DNA of 64,000 bases from NCBI GenBank assembly GCA_000727475.1, contig KL647293.1:1438588-1502587 (forward strand), read 5' to 3'. This stretch comes from Sarcocystis neurona (lineage: Eukaryota; Apicomplexa; Conoidasida; Eucoccidiorida; Sarcocystidae). Below, one piece after another: positions 1 through 13,300 of this stretch. The notes below the pieces were generated by a model. It was not told where the DNA came from and made no database searches. It saw only the letters and a list, made by a program, of their open reading frames with translations. The translations under genes were made by a program, and so were the position numbers. Each line of letters opens with the position of its first letter. Positions within the stretch are counted from its first letter, which is position 1.

Positions 1-14
1 TGCTGTTGTTGCAG

Positions 15-1556
15 CCGGAACAGCCGCAGCGGGGACTGAACGCCGGCATTTTGCTGCAGCATCAGCTGCTGCAACAGCAAGGCGCTGCGTCAGAACAACA
101 GGGAGGTGCCGCACGAGCGATGCTCAGCAGCAGCTGCCGCAGCATTTTCAGTTCGAGTGACGGAGCGCGGAGTACGTACACCGAACGAGGGTCGTACACC
201 GCAGAGGTCGCAAGTGTGGGGTGGGCTTCTGCTGGTGCAGGCGCAGCATTAGCAGCAGCAGAAGCAGCAACAGCGGCAGGAGGAGGAGGAGGAGAAGGCG
301 GCGGACCAGCGAAGGACAGCAGCACCTCGCCGGTGCTTCGCAGCGAAGTTGCTGGAGCTGCAGAGACAGGAGGGGGAGGATTGTCTTTTGCGTCTTTTCG
401 ACAGGAAGAAACAGGAGAAGGAAGAGGGGAAGCAGCAGCAGGAGGAGCACCGGCAGCAGCAGTGTGGGGTGGCGGAGGGTTGTCTGCGAGGTCTCCAGCA
501 GCAGCGGCAGTAGCACCGGCGGTAGGGGGCGGAAGGGCGGCAGCAGCGGACGCAGCAGCAGCAGCAGATGCAGCGTATGCGTTTGATGGTGATGCAGCAA
601 GACGAGGAGGCGGTGCCGTAGGAGCGGGCATGGGAGAAATTGCAGGAACACAGATAGTTTTCAACAGCAGCAGAGACGGAAAGATTCTGGCTCCAGGAGA
701 GAGGCTTGGCAGCGACGTAGGGATGGCTGCAGCTGCTGCAGACGTCGCTTCTGATGCTGCTGCTTTGTCTGCAGGCAGCGGACTCCTGCTGTCGTCTGCA
801 GAGAAAGCTGCGCTCACCGTCGGCGCTGTAGCAGCAGCAGCACCACCACCAGCAACAGGAACCGCAAGCAGCTTCCTGCTGCTGCAGCGAGCAGCAGCAG
901 CAGAGACAGCCGCCCTGCCCGCACCAGGAGAACCGCAGTTTCCTCTGGCCGGAGAAGAAGCAGCAGCAGGATTGTCCCCGCCAGCAGCAGCGGAATTTTC
1001 GCCACCAGCAGCAGCAGCGGGAGGAATGTCTTCCGTTGCAGGAGAGACAGGAGTCAGCGCAGGACCTCCCAGCGGCACGTTTCTGACGGAGGGAACGCAT
1101 CTCTACGCGCAACGTGCTGCTGAAGTGTTGGGGCAGCAGCAGCTCCCACAGCGGCAGCAGCAGCAGCAGATGGGTGGAGACGGAGACATGCAGGGCTTTG
1201 CGTCTCCCACGGGCCTTGCAGCGCAGGGCGCTGCTGCAGAAAACAGCTTCTTCCCGTTTTCGCAGTCTGAAGAAAATTCAGGGGCAGCACGGGCGTGGCT
1301 TCAGCAGCAGCAGCAGCAACAGAGAGCGACAGCAGCCGCTGCCCCCGAGGTTGCCTCACTTGCCGACTCCTTCGCGGCGTATACGCCCGCCTTCGGCCTA
1401 CAGCAGCAGCGACAACAGCAGCAGCAGGACTCGCGGGGAAAGCGACGGTTGGCGGAAGAAGAAAACGACGTGCTCGACAGCGCGGCGTGGGCTGATGCAG
1501 ACCCTCTTGCCGGCTCTCCGGCAACAGCAGCTGCCGCAAAGATACAGCAGCAACTC
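15..1556 (+). CDS. Gln/Ala/Gly-rich protein, internal exon of a gene cut by the left window edge
   Basis: A 514-codon exon open in one frame. It is preceded by an acceptor-like tract ending in CAG at 12-14, and there is no credible ATG at its head, so the gene should start outside the window. It ends in a strong donor, CTC|GTAAGG at 1557, in phase 0. The product mixes poly-Gln, poly-Ala and poly-Gly tracts with ordinary stretches such as GTQIVFNSSRDGKILAPGER, and a basic-acidic end (GKRRLAEEENDVLD). No known domain was recognised. The other frames and the antisense strand give only Cys/Leu or Arg/Ser shadows. Reading past the donor adds 15 codons into TG-rich DNA, which looks intronic. Coding status is fairly secure; function is unknown. 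Confidence 0.6.
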
Positions 1557-1790
1557 GTAAGGACAGACTCTGACTTGTTGTTACATGTGTATGTATGTGG
1601 CTAACGTGTATGTGTGTGTACGTGTATATACACGTGCGCAGAGAAAGAGAAGAAAAAGTTTGCTCATTTTACTGTTTTGTAGGCGTGCCAGCACTACGCT
1701 GGTACGTAGGGCCTGCTGTGTGTGGTCAGCCCCCGCATGCAACAGCAGCATGTAATATTATTCGACAGGGGATGAAGCGGCTGTGAGCAG

Positions 1791-2136
1791 CAGATGCGTC
1801 TCAACAGCGTTAGAAGTTCACAAGGACGCGCGTGCTGCAGCAGTGCCTGCAGCACAGCCGAAGAAAACGATCGGCGCAGCGGAAGTCGCTCTTCCAGGAG
1901 CGTCAGCAGCAGGAACCCGCGCACACGCAGCAACGGCAGACGTCTGCATGCAGCAGCCGAAGTCCACGCAGCAGCAGAATTGCACCACCAGCAGCAGAAT
2001 TGTAGCAGCAGCAACAGAATTGCAGCGGAACTGCAGAAGCAGCAGAATCGCAGCAGCAGAATCGCAGCAGCAGAATTGCAGCAGCAGAATTGTAGCAGCA
2101 GCAGAGGGATGTGCAACAAGAAGGGGAAGGGATGAG
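1791..2136 (+). CDS. Probable downstream exon of the left-edge Gln/Ala-rich gene
   Basis: CAG-rich stretch on the same strand as the exon ending at 1556. The most protein-like frame (codons starting at 1792, entered in phase 2) reads STALEVHKDARAAAVPAAQP, then Gln/Ala/Ser repeats with recurrent QQQNC. A 23-bp exon at 1683-1705, bounded by a TTTTGTAG acceptor and a TAC|GTAGGG donor, would link the two in phase; this is inference. The 3' limit is unclear because the frame runs on to 2202 into a TA-rich minisatellite. A second frame (1794-2135) is also open, so frame choice is provisional. Confidence 0.35.
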
Positions 2137-2179
2137 TACTGTAGTTACATGTACAGGTATATATATCTGCGTGTATATA

Positions 2180-2520
2180 TATCCGTGTGGATAGATAGGT
2201 AACTAGGTAGACACACAGATACACCGGTGAATGTATGTATATTTGCGTGCATATATATACATGTATATCTATGTTGATAGATAGATAGACAGGCAGACAG
2301 CTACACCGGTAAATGTACGTATATCCACATATACATATATGAGTAGATAGATAGATAGGTAGACGGAGAGATATGCCGGTGCGTGTGTATATATCCACGT
2401 GTACATACAGATAGATAGATAGGTAGACAGACACATACACGGGTACACGTATGTGCATCCACATATATATATATATATATATATGGATAGATGGGCAGAT
2501 AGGCAGGTATATACAAGTGA
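2180..2520. repeat. Degenerate GATA-containing minisatellite
   Basis: About four diverged units of 63-82 bp. Each contains GATAGATAGATAGGTAGACAG, then a CACCGGT-like core (near 2222, 2304, 2375 and 2438), then a TATATCCACATATACAT-like segment. It probably lies in an intron of the left-edge gene. The long Tyr/Ile-rich antisense frames here are repeat artefacts. Confidence 0.7.
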
Positions 2521-2612
2521 ACATATACGTGTGTGTATATGTTTGCCCGTATGCGAATATGCCTGTGCTTCTGCCTGTATGCGTACGTTTCTCCTTGTCT
2601 ACATGTATATAG

Positions 2613-2691
2613 GAGAGCAGTTGCCTCTCCGGCGGAACTGCCTGAGAAGAAAAGTCTTCTTGACGAGGCACAGGCGCACTACAAGCCGTAG
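2613..2691 (+). CDS. Candidate short exon with stop codon
   Basis: After an acceptor-like TATATAG, a phase-2 reading gives RAVASPAELPEKKSLLDEA and ends at a TAG at 2689-2691. Its charged composition differs from the microsatellite before it. It could be the last exon of the left-edge gene, competing with the exon at 2886-2945. No donor is visible before the stop. The evidence is only the acceptor and the composition. Confidence 0.25.
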
Positions 2692-2885
2692 CTCTGCGTG
2701 TCCCCACCAATATTCTCAAGTGTATGAGAATTGCTGTGTTGCCTGCGTGGATCTGCATGCGGCTGCAGCAAGGTGTGGTAGGCCTGTGCGCCTGGTGCTG
2801 CTCCCTCTACTCTGCGGATGTGGCTCCATTCGCGCTGCTGCCGTTGCTGCTGCTCCTTTACTTCTGCTTCTTTCTTCGTGTGCAG

Positions 2886-2945
2886 GGCGGAGGGCGGGTT
2901 GGGGAGGCTGACTTCGACGACGAAGCGTTCAAAGAGTTGGAGTAG
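2886..2945 (+). CDS. Candidate terminal exon with acidic C-terminus
   Basis: An excellent acceptor (CTG- and TTC-rich pyrimidine tract ending TTCTTCGTGTGCAG at 2885) is followed by 19 codons, GGGRVGEADFDDEAFKELE, and a TAG. The acidic, Phe-containing tail is typical of a real C-terminus. The upstream 120 bases are CTG-rich, the pattern seen in the confirmed introns of this window. The partner exon is uncertain; an upstream donor candidate is CAGCAAG|GTGTGG near 2774. It probably belongs to the left-edge Gln/Ala-rich gene. Confidence 0.35.
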   Translation, partial: GGGRVGEADFDDEAFKELE

Positions 2946-3179
2946 AAGAGAGCCTGTTTCCCAACTTCTCTGTTTTTACCTTCGTTTTCTGGTGTACGTA
3001 CACCTGAAAAGGAATGCGTGTGTTCAACAGGGGCAGACGGAAGGAGCTTCGTTTGTTTGAAGTGTTGCCAGGGCTGTCTGCTTCGATCCAAGTGATATTC
3101 TGCAGAGCATGTGCCGACGAACTTGAACTCAACGTTCTACCGGCAGCTCTGGGCTTTTACGCTGAAGCGCACAGCGCAT

Positions 3180-3370
3180 GTATGTATGATATATGTATAT
3201 GTATTATACGTATTATATATATAATAATATAAATCTAAATATACATAATACATTATATATATGTATGATATATAGACCTATATATAATGTATGTATGGTA
3301 TATATACATATATATATATACATTATATGTATTATATACATTTATGTATGTATATATATATATATGTGTC
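3180..3370. repeat. TA-rich microsatellite tract
   Basis: Nearly pure TATA/ATGTATA sequence. Similar short TA blocks continue at 3610-3640, 3720-3770 and 3795-3830. No coding exon was seen between 2946 and 3946. Confidence 0.8.
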
Positions 3371-3946
3371 TGGTTCTGATTGACCAACAGCTGTGTACAT
3401 CTGGGGGAGCGAAGTGCTGTGCGTCTATTTATATGTATAACCTTTGCAGTGACTATGTACATGTGTGTGTGTATCCATCTGAGCAATTGCTGTAGATATC
3501 TGTGTGTGTACATGCGTGTGAAGCTGTTCATATCTCCGATGTGTACACCAAAGTTCACATAGAAACCCGTGTATGCAGGCGGGTCTGACAGTACGAAAGT
3601 TATTAAACATTCTCGTATATCTATATATATATATATGCTCGAAAGAAGTATGTAACTTTTTCTACTCGGGTACAGCTGCATACACAAATACGTATTAGCT
3701 GTTTATAGATATGTATTTTCCCGTGTGGGTGTGTACATATAGATATACATATAAATATATGTTTATCAGGACCAGGATTCCGTATGTACGTGTACATATA
3801 TATATATATATATGTAAAAATATATTTATCTGGAGAAAAGCCGGGACCGGAATTCTGTGTAAGCGTCTGCCTGGATGTCTACCGCGCGTGCCTACACGCG
3901 ATGGCGCCCCGGTATCTTCGACGCACCGCAGCAGGGCGCTGACATA

Positions 3947-4364
3947 TTAGTGGGAAGGAAGCAGGAAAACAGCAGCACGTGCCGCTTGTGCGTCTGAACT
4001 GAACCAGCGGCGCAGCCGCAGCTGCTGCTCGCGTATGTGTCGCTTGTGCTTATCTTCCCTTTCTGCTGCGGAGCTGGCGCTGTCGCCGCTGCGGCGCCGA
4101 CTCGGTTGCTCGCGCTGCTTCATCTCGCCTCCGGCTGGCGCTGCTGCTGCTGCGAGACACAAGGTGCTCCTGCACGACACGTGCTGCTGCAGCTGCTGCC
4201 GGCGGCCCCGGGGCTCCTTTGTTCCTCTTCCTGCAGCGTCCGCAACTGCTGACGGCTCCCGCGTGTGCTAACGAGGAGCTGCTCACGTGCTGTTGCGTCT
4301 CGAGGCAGCAGGACATTCTGCTGTTGAGTGTGTGCCTTGCTGCTGCAAGACGAGCACACATCAC
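3947..4364 (-). CDS. Possible repeat-rich exon(s), or antisense of a CTG-rich intron
   Basis: On the minus strand two frames give charged, Gln/Ala/Ser-rich peptides, for example DKHKRHIREQQLRLRRWFSS before a stop at 3947 and QQLRTLQEEEQRSPGAAGSS further upstream, with a frame change near 4120. The plus strand is CTG- and pyrimidine-rich, so this may equally be the antisense of an intron. No decisive splice sites were found. Confidence 0.2.
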
Positions 4365-7300
4365 GTCTCCTAATTACCAGCTGCTCCCGTGTCTTTGTTT
4401 GCCAGTTCTTGCGTCTGCTGCGGTCCACACTGGCATTTTCTATGCGAGGATATGTGCGTGCATGTTGACAGACGTGTGTCTCTGATATCTGCCCGCATAC
4501 GCGTACACATATACAGGCAGACGTCGTGATGCTGCACGCAACAGAACGCTTGCACAGACGTGTAAATAAATGGACATTTTGCCTGTAACGCCGCGCCTCA
4601 ACGAACATTCAAGCGTATGTGTGTATGAATGTTTGCGCAGCTTAATACGCCCGCATATATCTGTGATTGTCGTCTTGATATGCAAGCATATATCTGTGTA
4701 TATGTTTGGGCAGCGTAGTGTGCGTTGTGCCCAGTGAGACAGAGAGGCGCATGTGCGTCTGTGTATATACTTAAGGAGACACATGTTACGTCCATGAAGG
4801 TTGAAGGCGCTACGTCACAAAGCGAAACCCATGTATCCCAGGGCGGTGTGTTCCTACGGGGTGGGAAGGGGTTTCTGTGTATCTACCGGGCTTTTGCATG
4901 TGGTTATGTGGCGGATCCAGCTGCGACGGAGAGGGTTCATCAGGCTGCGCGCGTGTCTACTTTGCCGATCCGCTCATAGGCGTGGGCACGCATCGTCTGC
5001 AGACATCTCCTCGAGGACACACGTGTACTGTTGACGACGCAAGGGCTCTGCCCAGGGACATCAGAGGACTTCGGGCACGCGTGCCTGCAAATTCTTCCAC
5101 GCGTGTGCATTCCCGTGCGAACGCACAACATTCCGACGGTTGTGTAAAGGCGTGTAGGCGCAGTGTTCATCTCCTGCTGTACATCGTCCATTCACAAGGG
5201 GGAAGACATACACGTGTATCACACAAACACACGTGGGTCCCTCCAACCACATATATCCACGTCTATGCGTATTTTGCAATCATATACCTGTATGTGTGTC
5301 TGCGCAGCTTAAGATGCAAGCATACTAATGTGTGTATGAATTTATATGGTAAACACATGAATGCATCAAGGTGGCATGTATCTACCTTTGCAGATTGCAT
5401 GGAGACAGGGTTGCGCAGCCGAACATTAAAAGGGATGATTCGTTTCTGGGGTGGGTTTCACAGTGCGCGCGCACAAAGTCTAAGAGAACAGGTTCCCCAG
5501 TAGATTGCCCGGCGTGCCTGTGCAAACCGACTGAGGGAGTGACTCAACAGGCTTGCGCACAAGTGCATTTTGAGCGCCCCCATGCGGCTCCTTGCTATTG
5601 CAAGATATTTCTCGCTGTTCGTTACTGGTGGGATACCGAGACAACCTAAACGTCAACGGACGATAGCGGAGGTGGCGCCATCTGCGTGGGCCTACGTGTG
5701 TCATTGCGGCTTGATTTTTCTGGTGGACCAAAAAGATGCATTCAACAGTCGTTCAAGACAGCGGCGGACACACGGCACAACCGCTTGCACAGCTTGCACA
5801 GTTCCACATGCGGTGTCCTTGGTCGTCCAACCTGCATGCTGCACGTAGGCCTAGGGAACACTGATTTTGAGATCCACCTGCTCTCGTGGTGATTACCCCT
5901 ATGGGATTCGAGCAGAAGGATTGATTCTTCTTCCACTGTCGATGTAGCTCTTATGTGTGGGGGCATGTAGCTGTGTACGCATAGGCACACACAGGACGCG
6001 AGTTCGCCTACAGGGCGGTACGCTGGAAGGGCGTATGCATGGTTCTCTGACGTCTTGTATGGAAGCCTCACGTACGCGCAGAGGCTGTCAACGCCAAACG
6101 AGGAAGTGAATAGGTCATCTGCCTGGAGTTTGACTTCAGCGCTGTTTCCTCACCGTGGGGCATTTTGTAGGCAGAAGATGGACTCACCCCTGTCTGCCTA
6201 TAATATAAGTGTGTGTACGGGTAAGTGCAAACGTGGTGGGCGCCTGTATCTGCAGGGGAAAAAGGCGACACTTCCTGTTTCTGCTGTTGGAGACGCCGGC
6301 GTAGAACGTCACGCACAGTAGCACCGAACAAGGGGAACCGAGTTCATCCGCCGCTACTGCTGCTGCTATCACTCCTGCCGTCGCGGCTGCTGCGACTGCT
6401 CCTTGGTCCAGGCATTGGCACTGCTGGTGGTGCCACTGCCTCGGTTGCAGCTCTGGCCTCTGCTGTGTCTGCTACTGCTATCGTGACACCTCCCACGGTG
6501 CCTGATCCTCGTCCTGCTGTGGTGGATGTGATAGTAGCAGGTGTTACGGTGGGCCCAGTGCTGCTGATCATTTGAGCACGCAGATCAACGTTGCCACACA
6601 CACTCTGCTCAATTAATAATCGCTTCTTTCCGTTCTTTCTCTTCTGTAGCATTCCACTAGTGATCTTCACTTAAATTCAATTACGTGTACCACAGTCACA
6701 CCAGTCCTGCCACATTTCCGTCGTCTTCTGGAAGTACCTGTACTTCGGTATGTCCACACAAGCAGACGTGGAAGTGTATATATATATATATATGTTTAAA
6801 GATCCTTTTCGGTATTCACCTGTAGCTGCGATACGACGTCTACGCACGTTATACATATATATAGAGAGAGAGAGGGAACGAGAGAGCATGACAAGCGGCA
6901 CAGACGGCCCTTAGCTTTGGTCATCTGCAAGAACTCGCAAGTGTGGATGTCCACGTGTTCACACATTAGTTTACTTGTATCTCTGTGCAAGGACTTCGTC
7001 TATATATCATATCCGTGCGTCACACACGGGCTTACGTGTCCACACGTCCATACAGCTGCACAGAAGCGCCCTCCCTGCCGTCACCGCGACCTTCACTCCT
7101 AGCGCACGGCGTCAAGTCCCGCGAATAAGCCACTTGGCTGGTTCGAATGTTGTCTTTCGGGTTTTTTCTTATCTACTCAATCTTTCAGCACCCTATTTTG
7201 GTTCGAAAGGGGACGCCATCGAGAAGCAATTCAGGAGTCACTCGAAGAAGCACACTTTTAAGAAGGATTTTCCGCTGTGTACCATTGCTCGAACGCTTAG

Positions 7301-10300
7301 AAAAAGGCAGGTCGCAGAATAGGTGAGTGTGGTGCCACGCATGGCAAAATCGTAGGCTACGACAACAGGTTGGGCGTTCGAAGAGACGGAAGAGGCGCGA
7401 ACAGTTGTTTTGTGGATGCAGGAAGCGCCGAGGCGGAGTGTGCTAGGAGGAACACAAAGCGAAGTGGCAGCCCAGAGAGAAGAGTGCGTATTACAAAGGA
7501 CAGGCAGGCGGCAAGCAGAAAGGAGCGCGGTAGCGGGAAACAAGCCTGCTCCCCCGTGACTGTGGGTAATCCTTGAATTGCTGCAGCAGCAAAAGGAGGT
7601 GTTCGCTGCGTGCTCTTGACTCCGAGTAGGAAGTCCTACATAATGTTCGTACGCCCGCTTCCGTGCTGCAGTGTCGCCCTTGTCTCTCTATTTCATAGTT
7701 TAACACAAGAAAAGATGAACACTTCGATCGCGCAGAGTGTCCTTACAAAATATTTCTACAAAAATCGTTGCTGGTGCAGCGTCTCTAAGCCGCTGCTGCA
7801 AGTCACCAGCCCCTTCATGTGTTTATTTGCTGGGTACGATCACGTTTGCGGCGACGGGTTGCGGGTGTGTCCACGTGTGTACGCGTGCATGTAAAAATAC
7901 GTGTATATACGTGTTTGTTTGTGTGTCGATATACATGTATTGAAACACAAAAGGCGGAACATAGACAGTCATGCACATACGTGGATGCTACACCTTGTGC
8001 GTATGTATATAGCTAGAGAGCTAGGTGTATATATTCGAATGCAAGCAGGCCTATATGCGGAAGCGTATATGTGGAGACGTAGGGCAACCCGACAAAAAGA
8101 GACAAACCCACGGTTGGCTTCATCAAGGCACCACAGTGTAACAACAGTAAAGGTCCCTTAAAGTGACGAGGAGGCGACCAACAGCAGGACTAAAGCTGCA
8201 ACAGCAACAATCGCTGCTACAGTAGCAGCTGCAGAAGTGACACGATACAGCAACAGCTGTTTCTATTAGGCTGCAGAACTGTATTAACACGTTCTGTATT
8301 CTTTCACTGTAGTATATAAGGGCAGGCCCAGGTTCCATGGTTAAGAAAAACCAGGTCGCCCCAGAAGGTGGACCACTACGCAGTCACCGAGGATACAGAT
8401 GGCACCCCACAGTAAGCACGCATAGAGCGTAGCACACCCGTATACACGTAACATGCGTATGCATATATACATATATATATATATATGTACATTGATTGTG
8501 TGATTGCCCTCATACATGTGTACGTGCTGTTACGGCATCACTAGGACTTCAGACACACGGCTATGTCTGTTTCATACCTGTAGTCATATGTGTGTCTAGT
8601 GCAGGGGACGACTGTTCTCATGTCGACGTATACCTTGTGCGTGTCTAGTAATATGTATTGATACATATACACTTGTATTTTAGGCTGTGATTACGAGTTC
8701 AGTATGTGAACGTTTCCATTGTTAAGGCGTATTTGTTCACGTGTGTATGTTCATATATGATTGCGCCTTAGCCAAGGTATTATGCGCCTGTACGGGCACA
8801 ACTGTACTCGCGTCTGCAAGCGTAGGTACGAAAGCACTAAATATGACACACGGGTGCATCAAATGTAACAGCAGGAGCACCACCGACAACAGGCAGGAGA
8901 GCAGCACCAACGGTGGGGACAACATCGAGTGTAACCACGGGAGGAGATTATGGTGCCCCTACGGAGAAGACGCAGGCCGTGAAGAGCTATTTCTGCTGTG
9001 CCTGCTAGAGAAGTTGTTGTCCCTCTTGCTGCCACTATCTACCTACTTTTGCTGCCATTGTTGTTTCTGGGATTCCTACTGCTGTTGCAGTCGATGTATC
9101 TGGTGGAGTCACTGTTGGAATCAAGCACTGAAGCTTGTAACACGGCTGGCACGGTTGCTATCCGTAATGCGACTTTAAGTGCCGCTCTTCATGTAAGTGC
9201 TGCTGCGACTCGTCGACATATGCATTCGAAGCGAACAACCCACGCGCACACGCAGCAGACACTCGTTTTCCCCTTTGTCGTAGCCACAGCTGCTGGGCTA
9301 CGTTGGGTCTACTCCTGTGACAGTCTCTGTGTGTGCCTTTACCTCTCCAGTGAGCCAAACTTTTCTCCCACGAATTAGTTTGATCAAAGTTGGAACAACT
9401 TACCTAAACAACAAAATGTTTTAGTAGGACGATACACGCAAGTGTACAATTAGTTGTAGGCGGTGAATAGTGAACTGTCCAAACGGATTCATCGTGGCGT
9501 AGTACCTGTGCATCAGTAATTGTGGTCACGTTCTCGAAGGGATCAATCGGAATCAATACTGCTCCACAAGGCGTAAATGGCACCCGCTGCACAAGGGGCC
9601 TTGAACAAGAGAGGCCGTGCTTCGCCAGCCAGGCAGCTCCTAACGTTGTGCACCTCCTGCTGGTGCCGCTGTGGAAGCATATACCCTTAAAGCACCACAG
9701 TTTTTAGCATCCAAAAGGAGTGCTTGCGGGAGAGAAGAGACGATATTGTGTCTTCTACCAAGAGCACGGCTGGGCTTGTCAGAAAGCTATCGAGCCACTG
9801 TGCTAGTGAGAAACAGCAACGGTACCCCGCGCCGCCCAGGTGCGCCTGCAGCTGCTGTTCCTTCTATATGTTTCAAGTTCATCTGCTGTTGTCGCATTCC
9901 GTCATACATGGACGTGTCTACTCCACTTACTTTCTATCCGCAGGAACTAACGTGTAGACACATGAAGTCATATGTACGATATTGTACCTCAGTACTGGTG
10001 TCATTGTCCTCACACACGGATATGCTGTTTACATGAAATCATGCTTGAGTATTGCGGCTGCGCATGCTGCTCCCTCCGAAAAGTGCTTTGTTTCAGAGGT
10101 TAAAGAACGTAACCGTCTACAGGTGAGGCTGTTGCTTACCAAGATGCTGCCGTAGCGGCTGAAGCCCGAGAGATAGTCTTCTCCTCTCCGTGCCGCTGCG
10201 ATACCTACGGCCAATTTTCCACCCGTTTGCTTTAAAATTTTCGACCGTTGCAGCTGCTTTGGCTGCCACCACTTTTCCGAGTGCTCCGGAGACGTGCGAC

Positions 10301-13300
10301 GGCTCCCGCCGCCGCCTGGGGGCTGTCGCTGCAACGACGTGGGTCTTGGCTACTCTCCCACAGACAGCAGATTTCCTCGTAGCAGCAGGGTACCCTCTGT
10401 ACCGGAGTAGTCGACACCTACGTGCTCCTTCTCTGTGTTCGCCTAAGTCAATCTACGCTGCTCCTTCTGCAACACACTGACGTCAAGCGTTGATTCGTTC
10501 CTTAGCAGATGCCTCAGCAGCGGAACAGCATCGTCGGAACCATTCTCGTTGCTCCGTTGTCGGCGCCTCGAACAGCGGTTCCCACACCGCCAGGCGCACT
10601 GTCAGTGCATCCAACATGCAGCAGCCAAACAACGGTAATATTCGGCACACTTTTGACCACATACCAGCAACAGGCGCAGGTATCCGCAGCCCGAGCCCCA
10701 CGCCGGGCATCGGCATCCATTTCGTAGTAATGGCAGCGTTACCGGCGGGCTTAGCAGAGGATCCAACCGGGCAATACACACAACAGCCGCCCATCGCAAG
10801 GGCTGCGGCATCAGCGGCAGCAGCGTTACCGTGATCAGTCGCACAAGCATGCATTTACGTTCGTCAAGCGATACACATAGCGGTACCGGCCGTCCCCATG
10901 ATTCCGGCGCTGCATTAACAGCTACGTGCGCCACCACACCGCCACAGATGGGGGATCTGGCCGCGTCCGACTCCACACAGTCTCCTGTTGTGGCGTGCCA
11001 CGGGCTCCACGCGGTCGGGGGCACCAGTGAGAACAAGCGAACGAAGCCTACGTTTGAATATGTGCGCCTTTCCCGAAGACGAAACCACAGTCTACGTGGT
11101 GCCTTTTTTTCCTTTGTCGAACGCAGTTGTTTTCCGTGAGGTGCGTACGCTCTGATTGAATCGCATTTGTGTGCCCAAAGGTTCCCATTCGTGGAGGTGC
11201 CCGTACCACCTGCCCTACGTGTGTACATGTACCTCCATGAGCATGAGAACTGTGAATGTATGTAGCTGTGTAGCAGAGAATTGAGCTTCTTTTTGGTCCA
11301 AGTCAGAACCTATGTCTGGGTGTATATACTGTGACGTTCTGGGATGCTTCATCGTGCAGTATCGCGACTATGTGGCCTCCCCGCCACCGCCTAACGTGTG
11401 TCCTACTTTTCTGCGTCCTGGTGAACTTCAACGTTCTTCTCTTGCAACTGCAACTACTGAAGCGCCATGTGTTCTGGGCCAACGTCCCACAGCTGTCCTT
11501 ATTATTGGAGATGCTGTTTTTTACTGACGCTGGTAGATGACGTGCCGAGCTCCTCCATTTCGCAGTTACTACAGCGTTGGCCTCCATATTGAGCCAAAGA
11601 TTGCGATTCTTCCTACGGTTAAAGTCGTCTCACTGAAGTCAGCCAGAACTATATCGGCGCCTTGTTTTTTTCTTGATCCCGCCTTTTTTTCCGAACAGCG
11701 TCACCTAGCGTTTTCGTGTCCCTTCGGTGGTAGTATGCTCGTGAGTGCACGTGCACGGATACGTGTGTTTCCACAGCCTCACATGTACGCAGTCCTTTCG
11801 GAGCATTCGATTCTGTGTACGACATAAACAGTGACATGTGTCACTACGTATGAGACGCCTTCTTGGGTATCTTCCGGAGAATTCGATCTTGCTCTGATCT
11901 CGACGCAGATACCGGCACTACACACTATCATCAATTTTCTTGAGGGTCTTCTTACGCTGTCTCCCCAGCTGCTATGCTGCGCGCTACTTACCGATCACGT
12001 GCCCGCCTGCGTCGTCCAAGGGGACAACCAAGAATCCACCCACCTTGTTTTCTTTGCATCGTACATGCAGAGCTGTGAATACGTTCAGTATCGCCAACAT
12101 CTCTCTGATGACTACGAAAATGCTGCGTCAAGTAAATCTGCCTCCGTAAATGTGGATATCTTTGCTGCGAGCTCTCTAACATATGCACATGTACACATAT
12201 ATATGTATGTTCTATGTAGTATATATGCTTGGTGTACGCGTAGCTATAAGGTGCAGCTGTATCGTAGTCAGTACCCGCGGGTGAAAGTAGCTGTGTTCTG
12301 TCTACTGGCGCACGCTCGACTCATTCGGCTCTTCTGCGTCGCGTTTCGCTATGATTATGCTCCTCCGCTTTTCGCTCTACTAGATTCGCTCTGTTAATGA
12401 ATAAAGCAGGTATGCTTCCCAGTTTCTGAGCCTCACACGCCTCTCTACCGTCTCTATCCGGCGTCTGCGACGAGAACATCCTCCTTCCACACTGGTCTAC
12501 AAATGCGTTACGGTGATGAGTTGGGCGTTTCTTGCGGATTTCCATCTGCTGGTCCAATAGTTGACAACGGCTCACGTGCGACAGTGCCTCTACGTTGCTA
12601 CGGCAGCTGCTGTCACAAATTTGGAATGCTGTAGTCGAACGCCTACACGTGTCCTGCAGGGTGCGTAAGACAGCGTAATCAGACGCTGCACTGGATACTC
12701 CATTGTATGGGTGTGTGAAGCTGCTGCCCAGAGCATGGTCCGAGGAGCTTATCCAGCTGTACAGAGTTTTTGTGTGCACACCGGAACACAGAAGGAGTCG
12801 TGCGTATCGCGGTGCCGAGCAAACCGTGTGAAATGTATAGTTCAACTACACTGGTCTTCCGAGCGTTGAAGGCAGTACAGAGCTATGCATACCTGCACCA
12901 CCGCTAGCTAACGTAAAAGATACACAACGTTTAGCAGCAGACTCATCCGACCCAAGTACGTCTGCGAGGTGGTAGGTTGCGCAGGCATTTTTCCAGTGGA
13001 ACATTATCTGAAGGAGCGTATGACCGTGCGCACAGATTTGCATGTGCGTCTGTACAAACATGTTCGTACATATGTATTTGTTTACGTAGTTCACTCTAGA
13101 CACAAAAAGCTCTCCTGTATGTACGTACGCCTGTACAAATGTTATTTTGTGTGCACGTGTTCATACTTTATCGCTGACAGTGAGCGTAAGAAGAAGCTGG
13201 TGGGTATGCTCATGGAAACTAAATGGAGGGCGCTGTCAGACCGAACGCACACACTGTTTTTCCTGTAACTCCCTGTTGGCCCTTTGTTCCTCGTCCTCTG

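Noticed and set aside
2301..2758. Tyr/Ile/His-rich minus frames
   Set aside because: They are translations of GATA and TATA repeats.
7130..7160. GGTTCGAAT motif suggesting a tRNA T-loop (also at 48140 and 5905)
   Set aside because: No acceptor stem or anticodon arm can be drawn around any of them.
11831..12397. 188-codon plus frame with varied composition
   Set aside because: No ATG at its head, no clear acceptor, and overlapped by competing minus-strand exon candidates; noted only within the region description.
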